Part shown: in pieces, positions 46,319 to 55,160 of the stretch
Layout: each line of letters begins with the position of its first letter
How positions within the stretch are numbered: the first letter of the stretch is position 1
Origin: Verrucomicrobiota bacterium
Lineage (GTDB): Bacteria > Verrucomicrobiota > Verrucomicrobiia > Limisphaerales > J093
Assembly: GCA_027493615.1 (NCBI GenBank)
Contig: JAOSKK010000012.1
Coordinates: 372,001-436,000, forward strand
Direction of reading: 5' to 3'
DNA length: 64,000 nt
Notes under the pieces: model-generated
The model's input: the letters and a program-made list of their open reading frames with translations, nothing else
Databases searched by the model: none
What the model was told of the DNA's origin: nothing
Program-made: the position numbers and the translations under genes

Positions 46319-47492
46319 GGGGCGCGGGGGCAGGCGGGGAGGACGCGGCCAGCTCGAGGGCCTGGCGAAGGAGGGTTTCCACGCGGCGGCCGGCTTCCTC
46401 GCGCTCGCGGTGGAGCCGTTCGGCGGTGGTGAGGCGCGCTTGAAGGGTTGCCACCTCGGCCTGGGCGGCGGTGGCCTGGGCCTGCCAGAGGTCGCGTTCC
46501 CGACGGAGGGTTTCGACGACGACGCGGGCGGCGGCCAACTCGCGGCTGATGTCGGTGGTGGTGGTGGCGAGGGCCCGGGATTCCTGCTCGGTGCGGGTGT
46601 GGGCGTGCCGCAGTTCGAGGAGCTCCCGGGAGAGCTGCTGGCGTTCGGCCTGTCCACTTTCGGTCTCCCGCCGGGCGGCGGCGAGGGCCTGGGCGTGCGT
46701 GGTGCACTCGCGTTCCAGGGCCTCGGCGTGGGTGCGAGCCTGGGCTTCGCGGCCTTGCCAGGCATCTCGCTCATGCTGGAGGGTGGTCACGACGACACGG
46801 GCGGCGGCGAGTTCCTGGCTGACCGAGGTGACGGCGGCGCGAAGGGCTTCGGCCTCGTGCTGACAATAGAGGGCGTGGGCGCGCTCGCGGGCGGTGAGCG
46901 AGGGCTCGTTGGCAGGCACGAGGGGCGGGGCGGCTTCGAGGTCGGAAGAACGGCGGAGGACGAGGGCGACCTCGCGTTCGGCACCGCCGCCCGGTTCGCG
47001 CGCGACGAACTGCAGAGGGAAGCGGCGGCCGTCCTTGCTGCGGCCGATGACCCACTCCTCGCAGTCGCCGGCGGGGTGCGTGCCGGAGGCAGCGGCTTCG
47101 CTTTGGGCGGCGAGGCCGTGCGGGATGAGAGTATGGACGGGCTGGCCGAGGAGTTCGGCGGGGGTATAGCCGAAGACAGCGGCGGCGGCGGGGCCGATGG
47201 CGCAGATGCGCCAGTCGCGATCGAGGGCAATCCCGTCGGGCGTTCCGGAGGAGAGTGGGGGCAGGGGGTCCGGCTCCGGGGACGTTCCGGCCGGCGCGGG
47301 GGCGGCACGTTCCAGGGTTCTGCATGGCGGCGAGAGTCGGGCAGGGCGCGGGCGGGAGGCAAGTGTGGAGTGGGCACGGGAAGCGGGCGCGGGGCGGACT
47401 AAAGTATTCGGGCGGGCGGCCGATAGGAGGGGTGCAGGGCGGCCGGCGGCCGTGAAAGGCCGGCGAGGAGCACGGTGGACGACCTCTGACAC
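46290..47492 (-). CDS. PAS-domain protein with long coiled coil
   Basis: 400 residues at most, one frame. PAS domain at about residues 85-175 (DGIALDRDWRICAIGPAAAA, VFGYTPAELLGQPVHTLIPH, GRSKDGRRFPLQFVAREPGG). From residue 200 to 380 there is an almost unbroken coiled coil rich in Ala, Glu, Gln and Arg (SVSQELAAARVVVTTLQHER, LREREEAGRR-type heptads) with two internal repeats (ELAAARVVV). No kinase or output domain. The first 80 residues are low complexity and overlap the fliC promoter, so the real start may be further in. Its 3' end overlaps the HD-GYP gene by 29 bases (convergent). Confidence 0.7.
   Translation of the reverse strand: MSEVVHRAPRRPFTAAGRPAPLLSAARPNTLVRPAPASRAHSTLASRPRPARLSPPCRTLERAAPAPAGTSPEPDPLPPLSSGTPDGIALDRDWRICAIGPAAAAVFGYTPAELLGQPVHTLIPHGLAAQSEAAASGTHPAGDCEEWVIGRSKDGRRFPLQFVAREPGGGAEREVALVLRRSSDLEAAPPLVPANEPSLTARERAHALYCQHEAEALRAAVTSVSQELAAARVVVTTLQHERDAWQGREAQARTHAEALERECTTHAQALAAARRETESGQAERQQLSRELLELRHAHTRTEQESRALATTTTDISRELAAARVVVETLRRERDLWQAQATAAQAEVATLQARLTTAERLHREREEAGRRVETLLRQALELAASSPPAPAPLSNTPAATA
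47400..47426 (+). promoter_or_regulatory. Sigma-28 (FliA) promoter of fliC
   Basis: TAAA (47400-47403), 15 bases, GCCGATAG (47419-47426): exact spacing and all but the last base of the FliA consensus. Leaves a leader of about 130 bases before ATG 47567. Confidence 0.85.
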
Positions 47493-47520
47493 GTCTGCCT
47501 CGCGGCAAGGAAGCCGTTAA

Positions 47521-47566
47521 AGGAAACAAAGCCCCGCCCGGGGTGACTCAAGGAGAGAGTGTAGTT
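47521..47566 (+). promoter_or_regulatory. fliC leader: hairpin between two GGA motifs (candidate CsrA site)
   Basis: AGGAAAC (GGA at 47522) and AAGGAGAG (GGA at 47551, the ribosome-binding site) flank a GCCCCGCCCGGGGT hairpin. Two GGA sites, one in the Shine-Dalgarno, is the pattern of the CsrA-repressed flagellin leader in Bacillus. csrA and fliW are in this window. Confidence 0.5.
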
Positions 47567-48367
47567 ATGGTTATCAACACGAATGTATCGGCCCAACAGA
47601 GCGCACAGGTGTTTGCCGAATCGTCCGCGCGTTTGGCCAAATCGCTGACGCGGTTGTCTTCGGGATCGAAGATCACGTCGCCGGAAGATGACGCCGCCGG
47701 GTTGGCGGTGTCGCTGCGGTTTGACGCGCAGATCAACCGCATCAACGCGACGACCAACAACCTCAGCAACGCGGCGTCGTTCACCCAGACGCAGGACGGG
47801 TTCCTGAAGAAGGCCCAGAAGGCGTTGGACCGGATGAGCGAGCTGGCGGTGCTGGCGCAGGACGTAACGAAGACCGAGGCCGACAAGGAGCTCTACGACA
47901 AGGAGTATCAGGAGCTGGGCAAGTACATCGACGACATCGCGAAGAAGGACTTCAACGGGGTGAGCCTGTTCACGAGCTCGGCGCAGAACGTGACGATCGA
48001 CAGCGATGCGAACACGTGGAGCATGAAGAACGTGGACCTGGGGGCCGCGGCCTACACGAACGCGACGCAGGGGCAGAATCTGACCAGCGGGGCGGTGACC
48101 GCGTTGACCAACGTGAAGGCGGCCATCACGCAACTGACGTCGGATCGCGCTCAGATCGGGGCGAACCTCACCCGGTTGAACTTCACGAACGAGCAACTGG
48201 CGGTGCAGAAGACGAACCTCGCGGCGGCGAACAGCCGGATCAAGGACGTCGACGTGGCGGCGGAAAGCACCGAATACGCGCGGTACAACATCCTGGTGCA
48301 GTCGGGCACCGCGATGTTGGCGCAGGCCAACATGCTGCCCACGGCGGCGCTGCGGCTGTTGGGCTGA
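47567..48367 (+). CDS. fliC: Flagellin 1
   Basis: Intact 266-residue flagellin, only the conserved D0/D1 parts. N-terminal MVINTNVSAQQSAQVFAESS, the D1 helix AKSLTRLSSGSKITSPEDDA, and [21 protein letters not shown]-terminal IKDVDVAAESTEYARYNILV and QANMLPTAALRLLG. The variable D2/D3 region is reduced to about 60 residues, so the filament should be thin and plain. ATG 47567 follows AAGGAGAGAG. Driven by the sigma-28 promoter at 47400 and followed by a hairpin terminator. Likely controlled after transcription by CsrA/FliW. Confidence 0.97.
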   Translation: MVINTNVSAQQSAQVFAESSARLAKSLTRLSSGSKITSPEDDAAGLAVSLRFDAQINRINATTNNLSNAASFTQTQDGFLKKAQKALDRMSELAVLAQDVTKTEADKELYDKEYQELGKYIDDIAKKDFNGVSLFTSSAQNVTIDSDANTWSMKNVDLGAAAYTNATQGQNLTSGAVTALTNVKAAITQLTSDRAQIGANLTRLNFTNEQLAVQKTNLAAANSRIKDVDVAAESTEYARYNILVQSGTAMLAQANMLPTAALRLLG

Positions 48368-48401
48368 GCCGCGAAGCCGGGGTCGTTCCCGGCGGTCTGG
48401 T

Positions 48402-48437
48402 CCACCCCGGACGGCGTGGAGGCGTCGTCCGGGGTGG
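48402..48437 (+). terminator. Hairpin terminator after fliC
   Basis: A perfect 12-base stem CCACCCCGGACG/CGTCCGGGGTGG (48402-48413 with 48426-48437) is followed by TGTGTTT. No strong T tract. Confidence 0.65.
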
Positions 48438-48468
48438 TGTGTTTGGGGGGGGCGTGGGGCGGCCCGGC

Positions 48469-48495
48469 TCAAGCGGGCCGGGCTCGTGCCGATAA
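48469..48495 (+). promoter_or_regulatory. Sigma-28-like promoter of the lipoprotein gene
   Basis: TCAA (48469-48472), 15 bases, perfect GCCGATAA (48488-48495), whose end is 10 bases before ATG 48506. The ribosome-binding-like AAGGGAAGGG (48494-48503) overlaps the expected start of transcription. Confidence 0.55.
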
Positions 48496-48505
48496 GGGAA
48501 GGGTG

Positions 48506-49225
48506 ATGACACGATGGGGAGCAGTGTGGCTGGGCCTGGTGCTGGGGCTCGGCGCGGGGTGCGCGGAGAACGCGGCGTGGCGACGGCGCCTGGCCACGCC
48601 GTACGAGCCGGCCAACGTCCATCGGCAAACGCCCACGCTCCCGGCCAGCCTGCGGCGGGTGGCCCTGCTGCCCGTGACCGCCGCGCCGGAAGCGACGGCG
48701 CAGAGCGGGGTGCGAACGCTCGAGCCGGTGCTGGAGGCGGAATTGCGGAAGCAGGGGTTGTTCGAGGTGGTGGCCGTGTCGCGGGCCGAGCTGCGGGAAT
48801 GGACGGGACGTGAGAGCTGGCGGCGGGAAGAGCGTCTGCCTTCGGACCTGCTGGCGTCGGTGCGGGAGCAGACGGGGTGTGACGCGGTGCTGTTCAGTGA
48901 GTTGTCCGTGTACCAGCCGTATCCGCCGCTGATGGTGGGCTGGCATTTGAGCCTGGTGGAAGTGTGGACGCACGCCGCGTACTGGACGGTGGATGAGGTC
49001 TTCGACGCCGGTTCGCCGGAGGTGACCGCCGCGGCGCAGGCCTACTACCGCGGCGGGCTCAACCAGCCGTCGGTGCAGTTGGACAGCAGCGCGATCCTCA
49101 ACTCACCGCGGCGGTTCGGCCAGTACAGCGCAGCGGCCGCCGTGGGGACGCTGCCGCGACGGGGGACACCGCCTAAAGGGGGGCGGATTCTGTCGATAAG
49201 TAAGTTGTCTGGTGGCGGTTCCTGA
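48506..49225 (+). CDS. Lipoprotein of the flagellar locus
   Basis: 239 residues. Short signal with lipobox (VWLGLVLGLGAGC, Cys19). The body reads SLRRVALLPVTAAPEATAQS, VLEAELRKQGLFEVVAVSRA, LLASVREQTGCDAVLFSELS and PPLMVGWHLSLVEVW. This layout resembles the nucleoside-diphosphate-type/TolB-N-like fold of small outer-membrane lipoproteins such as FlgT/LpoB relatives, but I cannot name the family. It lies between fliC and flgM-fliS on the same strand. Triacylation would be done by Lnt, also encoded here. Confidence 0.7.
   Translation: MTRWGAVWLGLVLGLGAGCAENAAWRRRLATPYEPANVHRQTPTLPASLRRVALLPVTAAPEATAQSGVRTLEPVLEAELRKQGLFEVVAVSRAELREWTGRESWRREERLPSDLLASVREQTGCDAVLFSELSVYQPYPPLMVGWHLSLVEVWTHAAYWTVDEVFDAGSPEVTAAAQAYYRGGLNQPSVQLDSSAILNSPRRFGQYSAAAAVGTLPRRGTPPKGGRILSISKLSGGGS
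49174..49199 (+). promoter_or_regulatory. Near-consensus sigma-28 promoter before flgM-like/fliS
   Basis: TAAA (49174-49177), 14 bases, GTCGATAA (49192-49199). One base short in spacing, but the spacer has a seven-G run whose length is uncertain, and one change in the -10. It lies inside the 3' end of the lipoprotein gene, 51 bases before ATG 49251. Confidence 0.5.
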
Positions 49226-49250
49226 GGCGGTTCCCGACCAGACCCTTGAT

Positions 49251-49545
49251 ATGGAAATCAAAGCGAACAGCAGCGTGGGCGCCGTCCCTCCGGGGGCCGT
49301 GGCCGACGGCGCCTCGGGTCCGGCGGGTGGACCCTGAGGCGGGCGACTTCCAGGGCACGGAAGCTCTGGAGCGCGCCATGGCGCAGACACCGGAGGTCCG
49401 TCCCGAGGCGGTGGCGCGGGGCCGGGCGCTGGTGGCGTCAGATGACTACCCGCCGCCGGACGTGCCGCGGCCGCTGGCGGTGGCGTTTGTGGCGGCCTTC
49501 AGCCATCGGGGGCTGGCGGGTGAGGGGCCGGCAGAGGCGAGCTGA
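49251..49545 (+). CDS. FlgM-like anti-sigma-28 factor candidate, one frameshift
   Basis: About 98 residues: MEIKANSSVGAVPPGAVADG, then ALERAMAQTPEVRPEAVARG, RALVASDDYPPPDVPRPLAV and AFVAAF. The N-terminal flexible stretch followed by a helix, G-x-x-x-x-x-DDY-PPPDV and a last helix follows the FlgM pattern (V..G.Y..d...iA..l). The position directly before fliS and after a sigma-28 promoter supports it. A slip is needed near 49320. Sequence identity to known FlgM is low, so this is a contextual call. Confidence 0.5.
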
Positions 49546-49579
49546 TCAGCATGCGTGCCCACGGCACGATTCGCGACGC

Positions 49580-50017
49580 ATGAGTTACGCGCAACCCTGG
49601 ACTTCCTACCGGCAAACGAGCACGCAGACGGCTTCGCCGGGCCAACTGGTACTGATGCTGTATGACGGCGCCCTGCGTTTTCTGGCGCAGGCGCTCGAGG
49701 GGTTCCGGCAGGAGGACCCGCTGGCCTTCAACCAGACGATCAACAACAACGTGCTGCGGGCACAGAGCATTCTGGGCGAACTGAACAGCACGCTGGACAT
49801 GGACCGAGGGGGGGCCCTGGCCCGGACGCTCCGGGCCTTGTACGACTATCTGGATGACCGGTTGACCGAGAGCAATCTCGGGAAGCGGGCGGACGGGATC
49901 CAGGACGTCATCCGGCGGCTGACGGTGCTGCGCGACGCGTGGGCGGAGATGCTGCGCGGGCAGGCGGAGCGCACGGACGCTGACGTGATGCCGGGTTCGC
50001 TGTGTGTCTCTGGCTGA
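49580..50017 (+). CDS. fliS: Flagellin export chaperone FliS
   Basis: Intact 145 residues. Binds the flagellin C-terminus and prevents premature polymerisation. Family features: SYRQTSTQTASPGQLVLMLY, DGALRFLAQALEGF, NNNVLRAQSILGELNSTLDM, LARTLRALYDYLDDRLTESN and a last helix VIRRLTVLRDAWAEMLRG. The start ATG 49580 aligns with the family N-terminus. Three bases separate it from the next gene. Confidence 0.95.
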   Translation: MSYAQPWTSYRQTSTQTASPGQLVLMLYDGALRFLAQALEGFRQEDPLAFNQTINNNVLRAQSILGELNSTLDMDRGGALARTLRALYDYLDDRLTESNLGKRADGIQDVIRRLTVLRDAWAEMLRGQAERTDADVMPGSLCVSG

Positions 50018-50020
50018 GCC

Positions 50021-50415
50021 ATGGCCGCGAGCGCCCGCCATCGTTTGCTGGGTCTGTACGCCGAGTGGCGGCGGCTCACGGAGTTGGAGGGGCAGCGATC
50101 GGGCGCGACGAGTGGCCGACCGTGGCACGGCAACAGGCGCTCAAGCGGGAACTGCAGGTGCGGATCGTGGAAGCGACGGAAGTCTGGCGCCGGGAGGCGG
50201 AGGCCGGCGGCGAGTGGGCGCGGTTCGAGCGGGAGTTGCGGCCGGTGGTGGCGGACCTGATCCAGTTGGAATCGCGGAACCACGCGCGGCTGTGTGAGCG
50301 GCGCGAGCAAGCGCAGGTGGCACTGGCTTCGCTGGACCGGTCGGCAGCGCAATTGCGGGGCATCCAGCGGGCCTACGGACCGGGGGCGGGTTCGTGCTGG
50401 CAGTCGTACTCGTGA
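50021..50415 (+). CDS. FliT-like flagellar chaperone candidate, one frameshift
   Basis: About 130 residues, all helical: MAASARHRLLGLYAEWRRLT, QALKRELQVRIVEATEVWRR, FERELRPVVADLIQLESRNH and, at the end, AQLRGIQRAYGPGAG. The slip is near 50100. The order fliC-fliS-this gene is the usual place of fliT, and the closing LxxIxxAYG motif is frequent in this group. Function inferred from context. Confidence 0.55.
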
Positions 50416-50477
50416 GCCGCCGCGTGGGGGTACGCGGCCTGCCGCGGCCGCCGCCGTGAGGTGGGCACAGGGGTGAG

Positions 50478-50502
50478 CGGCGGGCGAGACGCCCGCACCA
50501 CC
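50478..50502. repeat. REP-like GC hairpin, copy 8
   Basis: CGGCGGGCGAGACGCCCGCA followed by CCACC, between the convergent fliT-like gene and sensor kinase. Confidence 0.65.
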
Positions 50503-50532
50503 GGGAGGACGTCAGCGTGGCGGGCGGGATGG

Positions 50533-52804
50533 CTACGGTTCGGGCGGAGCGGGCGGCGGCGCGTTGAGGATATCCTGCAAGAGGCGGAGGAGTTCCTCAC
50601 CCGCGAAAGGCTTTTCCAGGAAACGCAGGCCGGGACCGCCCGCTTCTTCGGCGGCCTGACGCTGGCCAGGGATGCCACTCATGGCAATGATGGGGATGTC
50701 CGGGCGGATGCGACGCAAGGTCCGGATGAAGGGGGCGCCGTCGAGTCCGGGCATGACCATGTCGGTGAGGACGAGGCGGAGGCGGGCCTGGTGTTGGAGG
50801 AAGCGGGTGATGGCTTCGACACCGTCGCGGGCGGTGAGGAGGGAGTAGCCACATTGCGCCAGGTAGTGGCGGGTGGCTTCGCAAAGGGCCTGTTCGTCGT
50901 CCACGATGAGGACGAGTTCGCCCTGGCCGGGCGGCAGGGTGGGGGCGGGGTAGCTGGTGGTGGGGGACGAAGTCTCGCGGGCGATGGCCGGGAGGTAGAC
51001 GCGGAAGCGGGTGCCCTCGCCGACGCGGGAGTGGAGCTCGAGGAAACCGCGGTGGGACTTCAGGATGGTCCGGACGGTGGGGAGGCCGAGGCCGGTGCCC
51101 TGGCCGGGGGGTTTGGTGGTGAAGCCGGGGTCGAAAATTTTTCTCGCGGAGCTCCTCCGGGATGCCGGTGCCGGCGTCGGTGATGTCGAAGCGGACGTAG
51201 GGGCCGGGGGTGGCGTCGGAGTTCATGCGACAGAAGACCTCGTCGGCCTGGAAGTTGCGGGCCTCGAGGGTGAGAGGGCCGCCTTGAGGCATGGCGTCGC
51301 GGGCGTTGAGGCAGAGGTTGAGGAGGAGTTGGTGGATCTGAGTGGGGTCGCCGATAACCGGCCAGAGGTCGCGATCGTGGTGGGTGGTGAACTGGATGTT
51401 GCGAGGGAAGGTCTCGCGCCCCAGCGCTGCATGTCCTTGAGCAGGTGACCAAGGGGGAGTTCGACGAGGGAAGGGCCGGGCCCGCGGCCGAAGGCGAGCA
51501 GTTGCCTGACGATGCTCGAACCCCGGGTGGCGCTGTCGCGGATCATGCGGACGAGGCTGGTGCTGGAGGAGTCGGGGAGGCGGTCGGCGAGGATGTCGGT
51601 GGCAATGAGGATGGGGGAGAAGACGTTGTTGAGGTCGTGGGCCAGGCCGCTGGCGAGGGCGCCGACACACTCCATGCGCTGGGCCCGGAGGAACTGATCC
51701 TCGAGCCGTTTCCGTTCGGTGAGGTCGGTGCTGAGGATGAGGATGGAGCGGGGTTTGCCGGCGGGGTCGCGGACGAGGCTGAAGCGACAGAGGGCGGTGA
51801 GGGTGCGGCCCTCCTTGGCGGCCTGGGTGAGTTCACCGTGCCAGGAGCCGTCCCGGAGGAGATCGGCGCGGGCCTGGAGGAGTTCGGGGCTGACGCGGGC
51901 GAAGAGGCGTTCGTCGACGTGGGCGCCGAGCGCTTCGTCGCGCGTCCAGCCGTAGAGGCGTTCAGCGGCGGGGTTCCAGAACTCGATGTGCCCCTGGAGG
52001 TCCTGGACGCAAATGGCGTCGTGCGCAATTTCGAGGAGGGCGGCCTGCTCGCGGAGCTGGTTCGCGGCGCGGCGTTGTTCGGTGATGTTCTGGACCTGGG
52101 CGGCGAGAAGCTGCGGTTGACCGGCGGGGTCGCGCAGGAGCGTGAGGGTGAGTCCGCCCCAGACCTCGGGGTCGTGTGGGTGGAGGTAACGGCACTCGGT
52201 CTGGCTGCTGGTGAGGTGGCCGGCGAGCAGGCGTTCGAGGCGGGCGCTTTCGGCGGCGCGGTGGTCCGGGTGAACGAGTTCGACAAGCGCGCGGCCGAGC
52301 AGGGCCTCGCGGGGATGGCCGACCAGTTGGCAGAAGGCGGGGTTGATCTCGACGATGCGGGTGTCGAGGGTGGCCAGGGCCATGCCGATGGGAGAGGCTT
52401 GGAAGGTGTCCCGGAAGCGCTGCTCGGCGGCGGCGCGCGCCTGGAGGGCGGCCGAGGCGGTGACACCCTGCCGGCGAAGATCGACGATCCCGCGCCAGAG
52501 GCCCGCGAGCCCGAGGCACCAGAGCGCGGTGAGCCCAGGTCTTGGCGACGGCTTTGAGTCGGGTGGGCGAGGCAGCGGCGTGATCGAGGGACGCGGTGAG
52601 GACAGAGCCGTCGAAGGGGTTTGCGGGAAACGGGGCGGAAGCGCCGGGAGAATCCTCGGTGGCTGGAGCGGTCTCTTCGAGCGCGAGCCAGGCGAGGCCC
52701 CAGGCGAGGGTCCAGAGGACGGCAAGAAACACGAGGAAACGGCGGGATCGCGCCCGGGCGGGCGGAGGTTCGGGCGTCGGGTTTGTTGGACGGGTCGCGA
52801 CCAC
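50533..52804 (-). CDS. Membrane PAS-PAS hybrid sensor histidine kinase, frameshifted
   Basis: About 755 residues. Two membrane segments (FLVFLAVLWTLAWGLAWLAL and LTALWCLGLAGLW) enclose a short periplasmic loop. Two PAS domains follow (FRDTFQASPIGMALATLDTR and LLEIAHDAICVQDLQGHIEF). HisKA is ECVGALASGLAHDLNNVFSP and HATPase is LLLNLCLNARDAMPQGG and DITDAGTGIPEELREK. The C-terminal receiver has DDEQALCEAT, LVLTDMVMPGLDG and FLEKPFAG with its phospho-Asp intact. Slips near 52540, 51430, 51145 and 50930. No partner regulator is adjacent; the gene lies between flagellar blocks. Confidence 0.88.
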
Positions 52805-52990
52805 GAGCGGGAGGTTTGGAGAGGAGCGGCGCGAAGATCAAGCCTGGGATGGAGGCGGACACAGAAATTCCTCTTAGCTGGAAGTGCTTAGTGGGCATTG
52901 ACATGGAGAGGGTCCAGACCTTGCGGTGCCGCGCTCCGGGCTTGAGCCAGGAACCGGACAAGGGGACGGGGGAGGATGTAACACGGCGCT

Positions 52991-53085
52991 GAAGCGCTCG
53001 CACTCCATGCGCTTCGCGACTCCCAGACCGCCGGGCACGCGCAACGCGTTTGGAGTGCGTCGCGCTTGAGCGCCGCTTTGGAGGG
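52991..53085. repeat. Palindromic ACTCCAAACGC repeat, copy 2
   Basis: GAAGCGCTCGCACTCCATGC and, in opposite orientation, GCGTTTGGAGTGCGTCGCGC then TTGAGCGCCGCTTT form an imperfect inverted repeat. Related to 33399-33440. The rest of 52805-53094 shows nothing recognisable. Confidence 0.55.
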
Positions 53086-53094
53086 GGCGGAGGG

Positions 53095-55160
53095 TCAGGG
53101 GCTGGCGGCGGCTTCGGCGAGGGCGGTTCCAAGAAGGCGGGCGGCGGGCGGCAGGACGCGAGCGAGGGATTCGAGGCGCGCGTTGAGCTGCTGCACCATG
53201 TTCCCGGCACCGAACTCGAGGAGGCGTCGGTACCAACGAACGAACTCCGTGGTGATGGCGGACGCGAGGGAGGCAGGCGGGTGGTACTGGTGATCGGCGA
53301 GGACGGTTTCGCAGACGACGAGGGCGGCGAGGGCGGGCGGGTGAGCGCGGTCTTCCACACGTCGCCACAGAGGCAGCGCGGAGGCGGGCTGGCCGGTGAG
53401 GGTGAGGGCCTCGGCGCGCTGGGTGAGGATGGTGGGGTCGTCCGGGAAGTGGCGCTGGGCTTCAGCAGTCCAGTCGTTGGCGACGTCGAGGAAATCGGGG
53501 TGCCTGAGGGCGATGGCACCGCCTCGCTGCCACGCGGCGGCGAGGGAAGGCTGGGCGGTGACGAGTTGGTGCAGGAGTTCGAGGGCTTCGACCGAGTGCC
53601 CGCGGTCATGAAGGAAGCGGGCGTAATCGAGCCGGACAGGCGCAGAGTCCGGAGTCGTCGGTGAGGGCGAGGCGGAACTCGCGGTCGGCGGCAGGGTGGT
53701 CGCCGGCTTCGAGGAGGCAGCGGGCGAGGCAATGGCGGGGACCGGCGCGGCGGACCTCGGGGTGGTGGGGGGCAAGGGAGGGCGGTCGCGCCGGGCCAGG
53801 CAAAGGCGCATCTGCTCGGCGGCGGCGGGGAATTGTCGCCGTTCGAGGTAGGCGAGGCCGAGAGTGAAATGGAGGGAAGCGGTGAGGCCGCCGTGGCGGG
53901 TGGCGAGGGGCGAGGTAAGGGCGTCGATGAGTTCGGCGTGGCGACCGGCGGCGAGCAGTTGAGAGGAGAACTGGGTGAGGAGCATCTCGCGGGTTTCGGG
54001 CACGAGGCGGGCGGGGGGGCTGGGCGGCCATGGCTGCGAAGGCGGCGCGGTATTGATCGAGCCCCTCGGCGGCGCGGCCCGAGCGGGTGAGTTCGAGGCC
54101 GAGGTTCATGGAGGAGGTTGGGTTCGCCGGGGAGTTCGAGGACGGCTTGTTCGAGGAGGCGGAGGTTGCGGGCGACCTTGCCACGTGCCTGGGTGATTTC
54201 CGGGGTGTAGCCATGGTGGCGGAGGCGGGACCGACCGAGGCGGGTTTCGAGTCCCCACTCGGCGCGGCGGACCTCGATGCTGGTGAAGACCTGTTCGTGG
54301 ACGCGGCCGACGTAGAAGAGGCCCGGGGCATTGCGGAAAAGCCGGGGACGTAGCTGCAGCCGTCCTGCTCGCGACCGACATCCTCGAGGGGCAGGCGCCA
54401 GGCGATGACACGGCCGGGGTTCAGGGCCTGGCGAAGGGCGTCGTGCTGGTCGGGCGGGGAGTTCTTCGTCGGCGTCGAGCATGAGGACCCAGTCGCCGGT
54501 GGCGTGCTCGAGGGCGGCGTTGCGCGCGGCACTGAAGTCGTCGTTCCAGGGAAGACATGGACTTCGGCGCCGTGGGCGCGGGCGATCTCCACGGTGCGGT
54601 CGGTCGAGCCGGTATCGACGACGACCCGTTGGTCGGCGAGGCCCTTGATGGACGTGAGGCACTGGTCGAGGAAGCGCGCCTCGTTCTTGACGATGAGGCA
54701 GACGGAGAGGCGGGGGCGCGGCGTCGGGGTGTCGAAGGCAAGCGGGGCGGGCAGGACGAGCCAGGGGGACGGGCGCTGCCGCGGAGGCGGCCCTTGAGGA
54801 AGCGGGCGGCGGGTTTGAACCCGGGGCGAGCTCGCGGGCGCGATGGGCACAGCGACGGGCGGTGACCGAATCGCCGGCGGCCCGGGCGATCTCGGCGAGG
54901 AGCAGCCAGGCCTCGGGATGAAAGGGGCGCTCGGCCATCGCCGCGAGCGTGGCGGTCCAAGCCGCGGCCTGTTGGCGGCGTTGGAAGAGGGTGCGCGCGT
55001 TGCCGAGGTGACCACGGAGGGCGCAGGGCGGCAGGGTGAGCGGGGGCGGGGTTGGACGGAGCGGACGGGCGGGTGGGGACGACGGGTTAGCCGCGGGCGC
55101 GCGGGATGGCGGGTTCGTGGGGGCGCCGGGCGTCGGTGCTCGTGCGGGCGGCGCGTTCAC
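53095..55160 (-). CDS. Glycosyltransferase family 2 with flanking TPR regions, frameshifted
   Basis: About 690 residues. N-terminal TPR-like part (AERPFHPEAWLLLAEIARAA, GDSVTARRCAHRARELAPG). GT2 domain of the SunS/TPR-GT type (LSVCLIVKNEARFLDQCLTS, VVVDTGSTDRTVEIARAHGA, FPWNDDFSAARNAALEHATG) with the DxD-like motif in DWVLMLDADEELP. C-terminal TPR part (YARFLHDRGHSVEALELLHQ, RAEALTLTGQPASALPLWRR). Slips near 54780, 54560, 54450, 54010 and 53660. It lies next to flagellin 2, so flagellin glycosylation is a reasonable guess. The start is uncertain; the first 40 residues are Pro/Ala-rich. Confidence 0.75.

Noticed and set aside
52865-52930. Possible sigma-54 promoter upstream of the sensor kinase
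   Set aside because: The GC/GG spacing of a TGGCAC-N5-TTGC site is not met on either strand.
51543-55160. A single minus-strand frame of about 1200 codons
   Set aside because: It spans two unrelated genes (glycosyltransferase and sensor kinase) and is coding in only parts of each; it stays open because of high GC.
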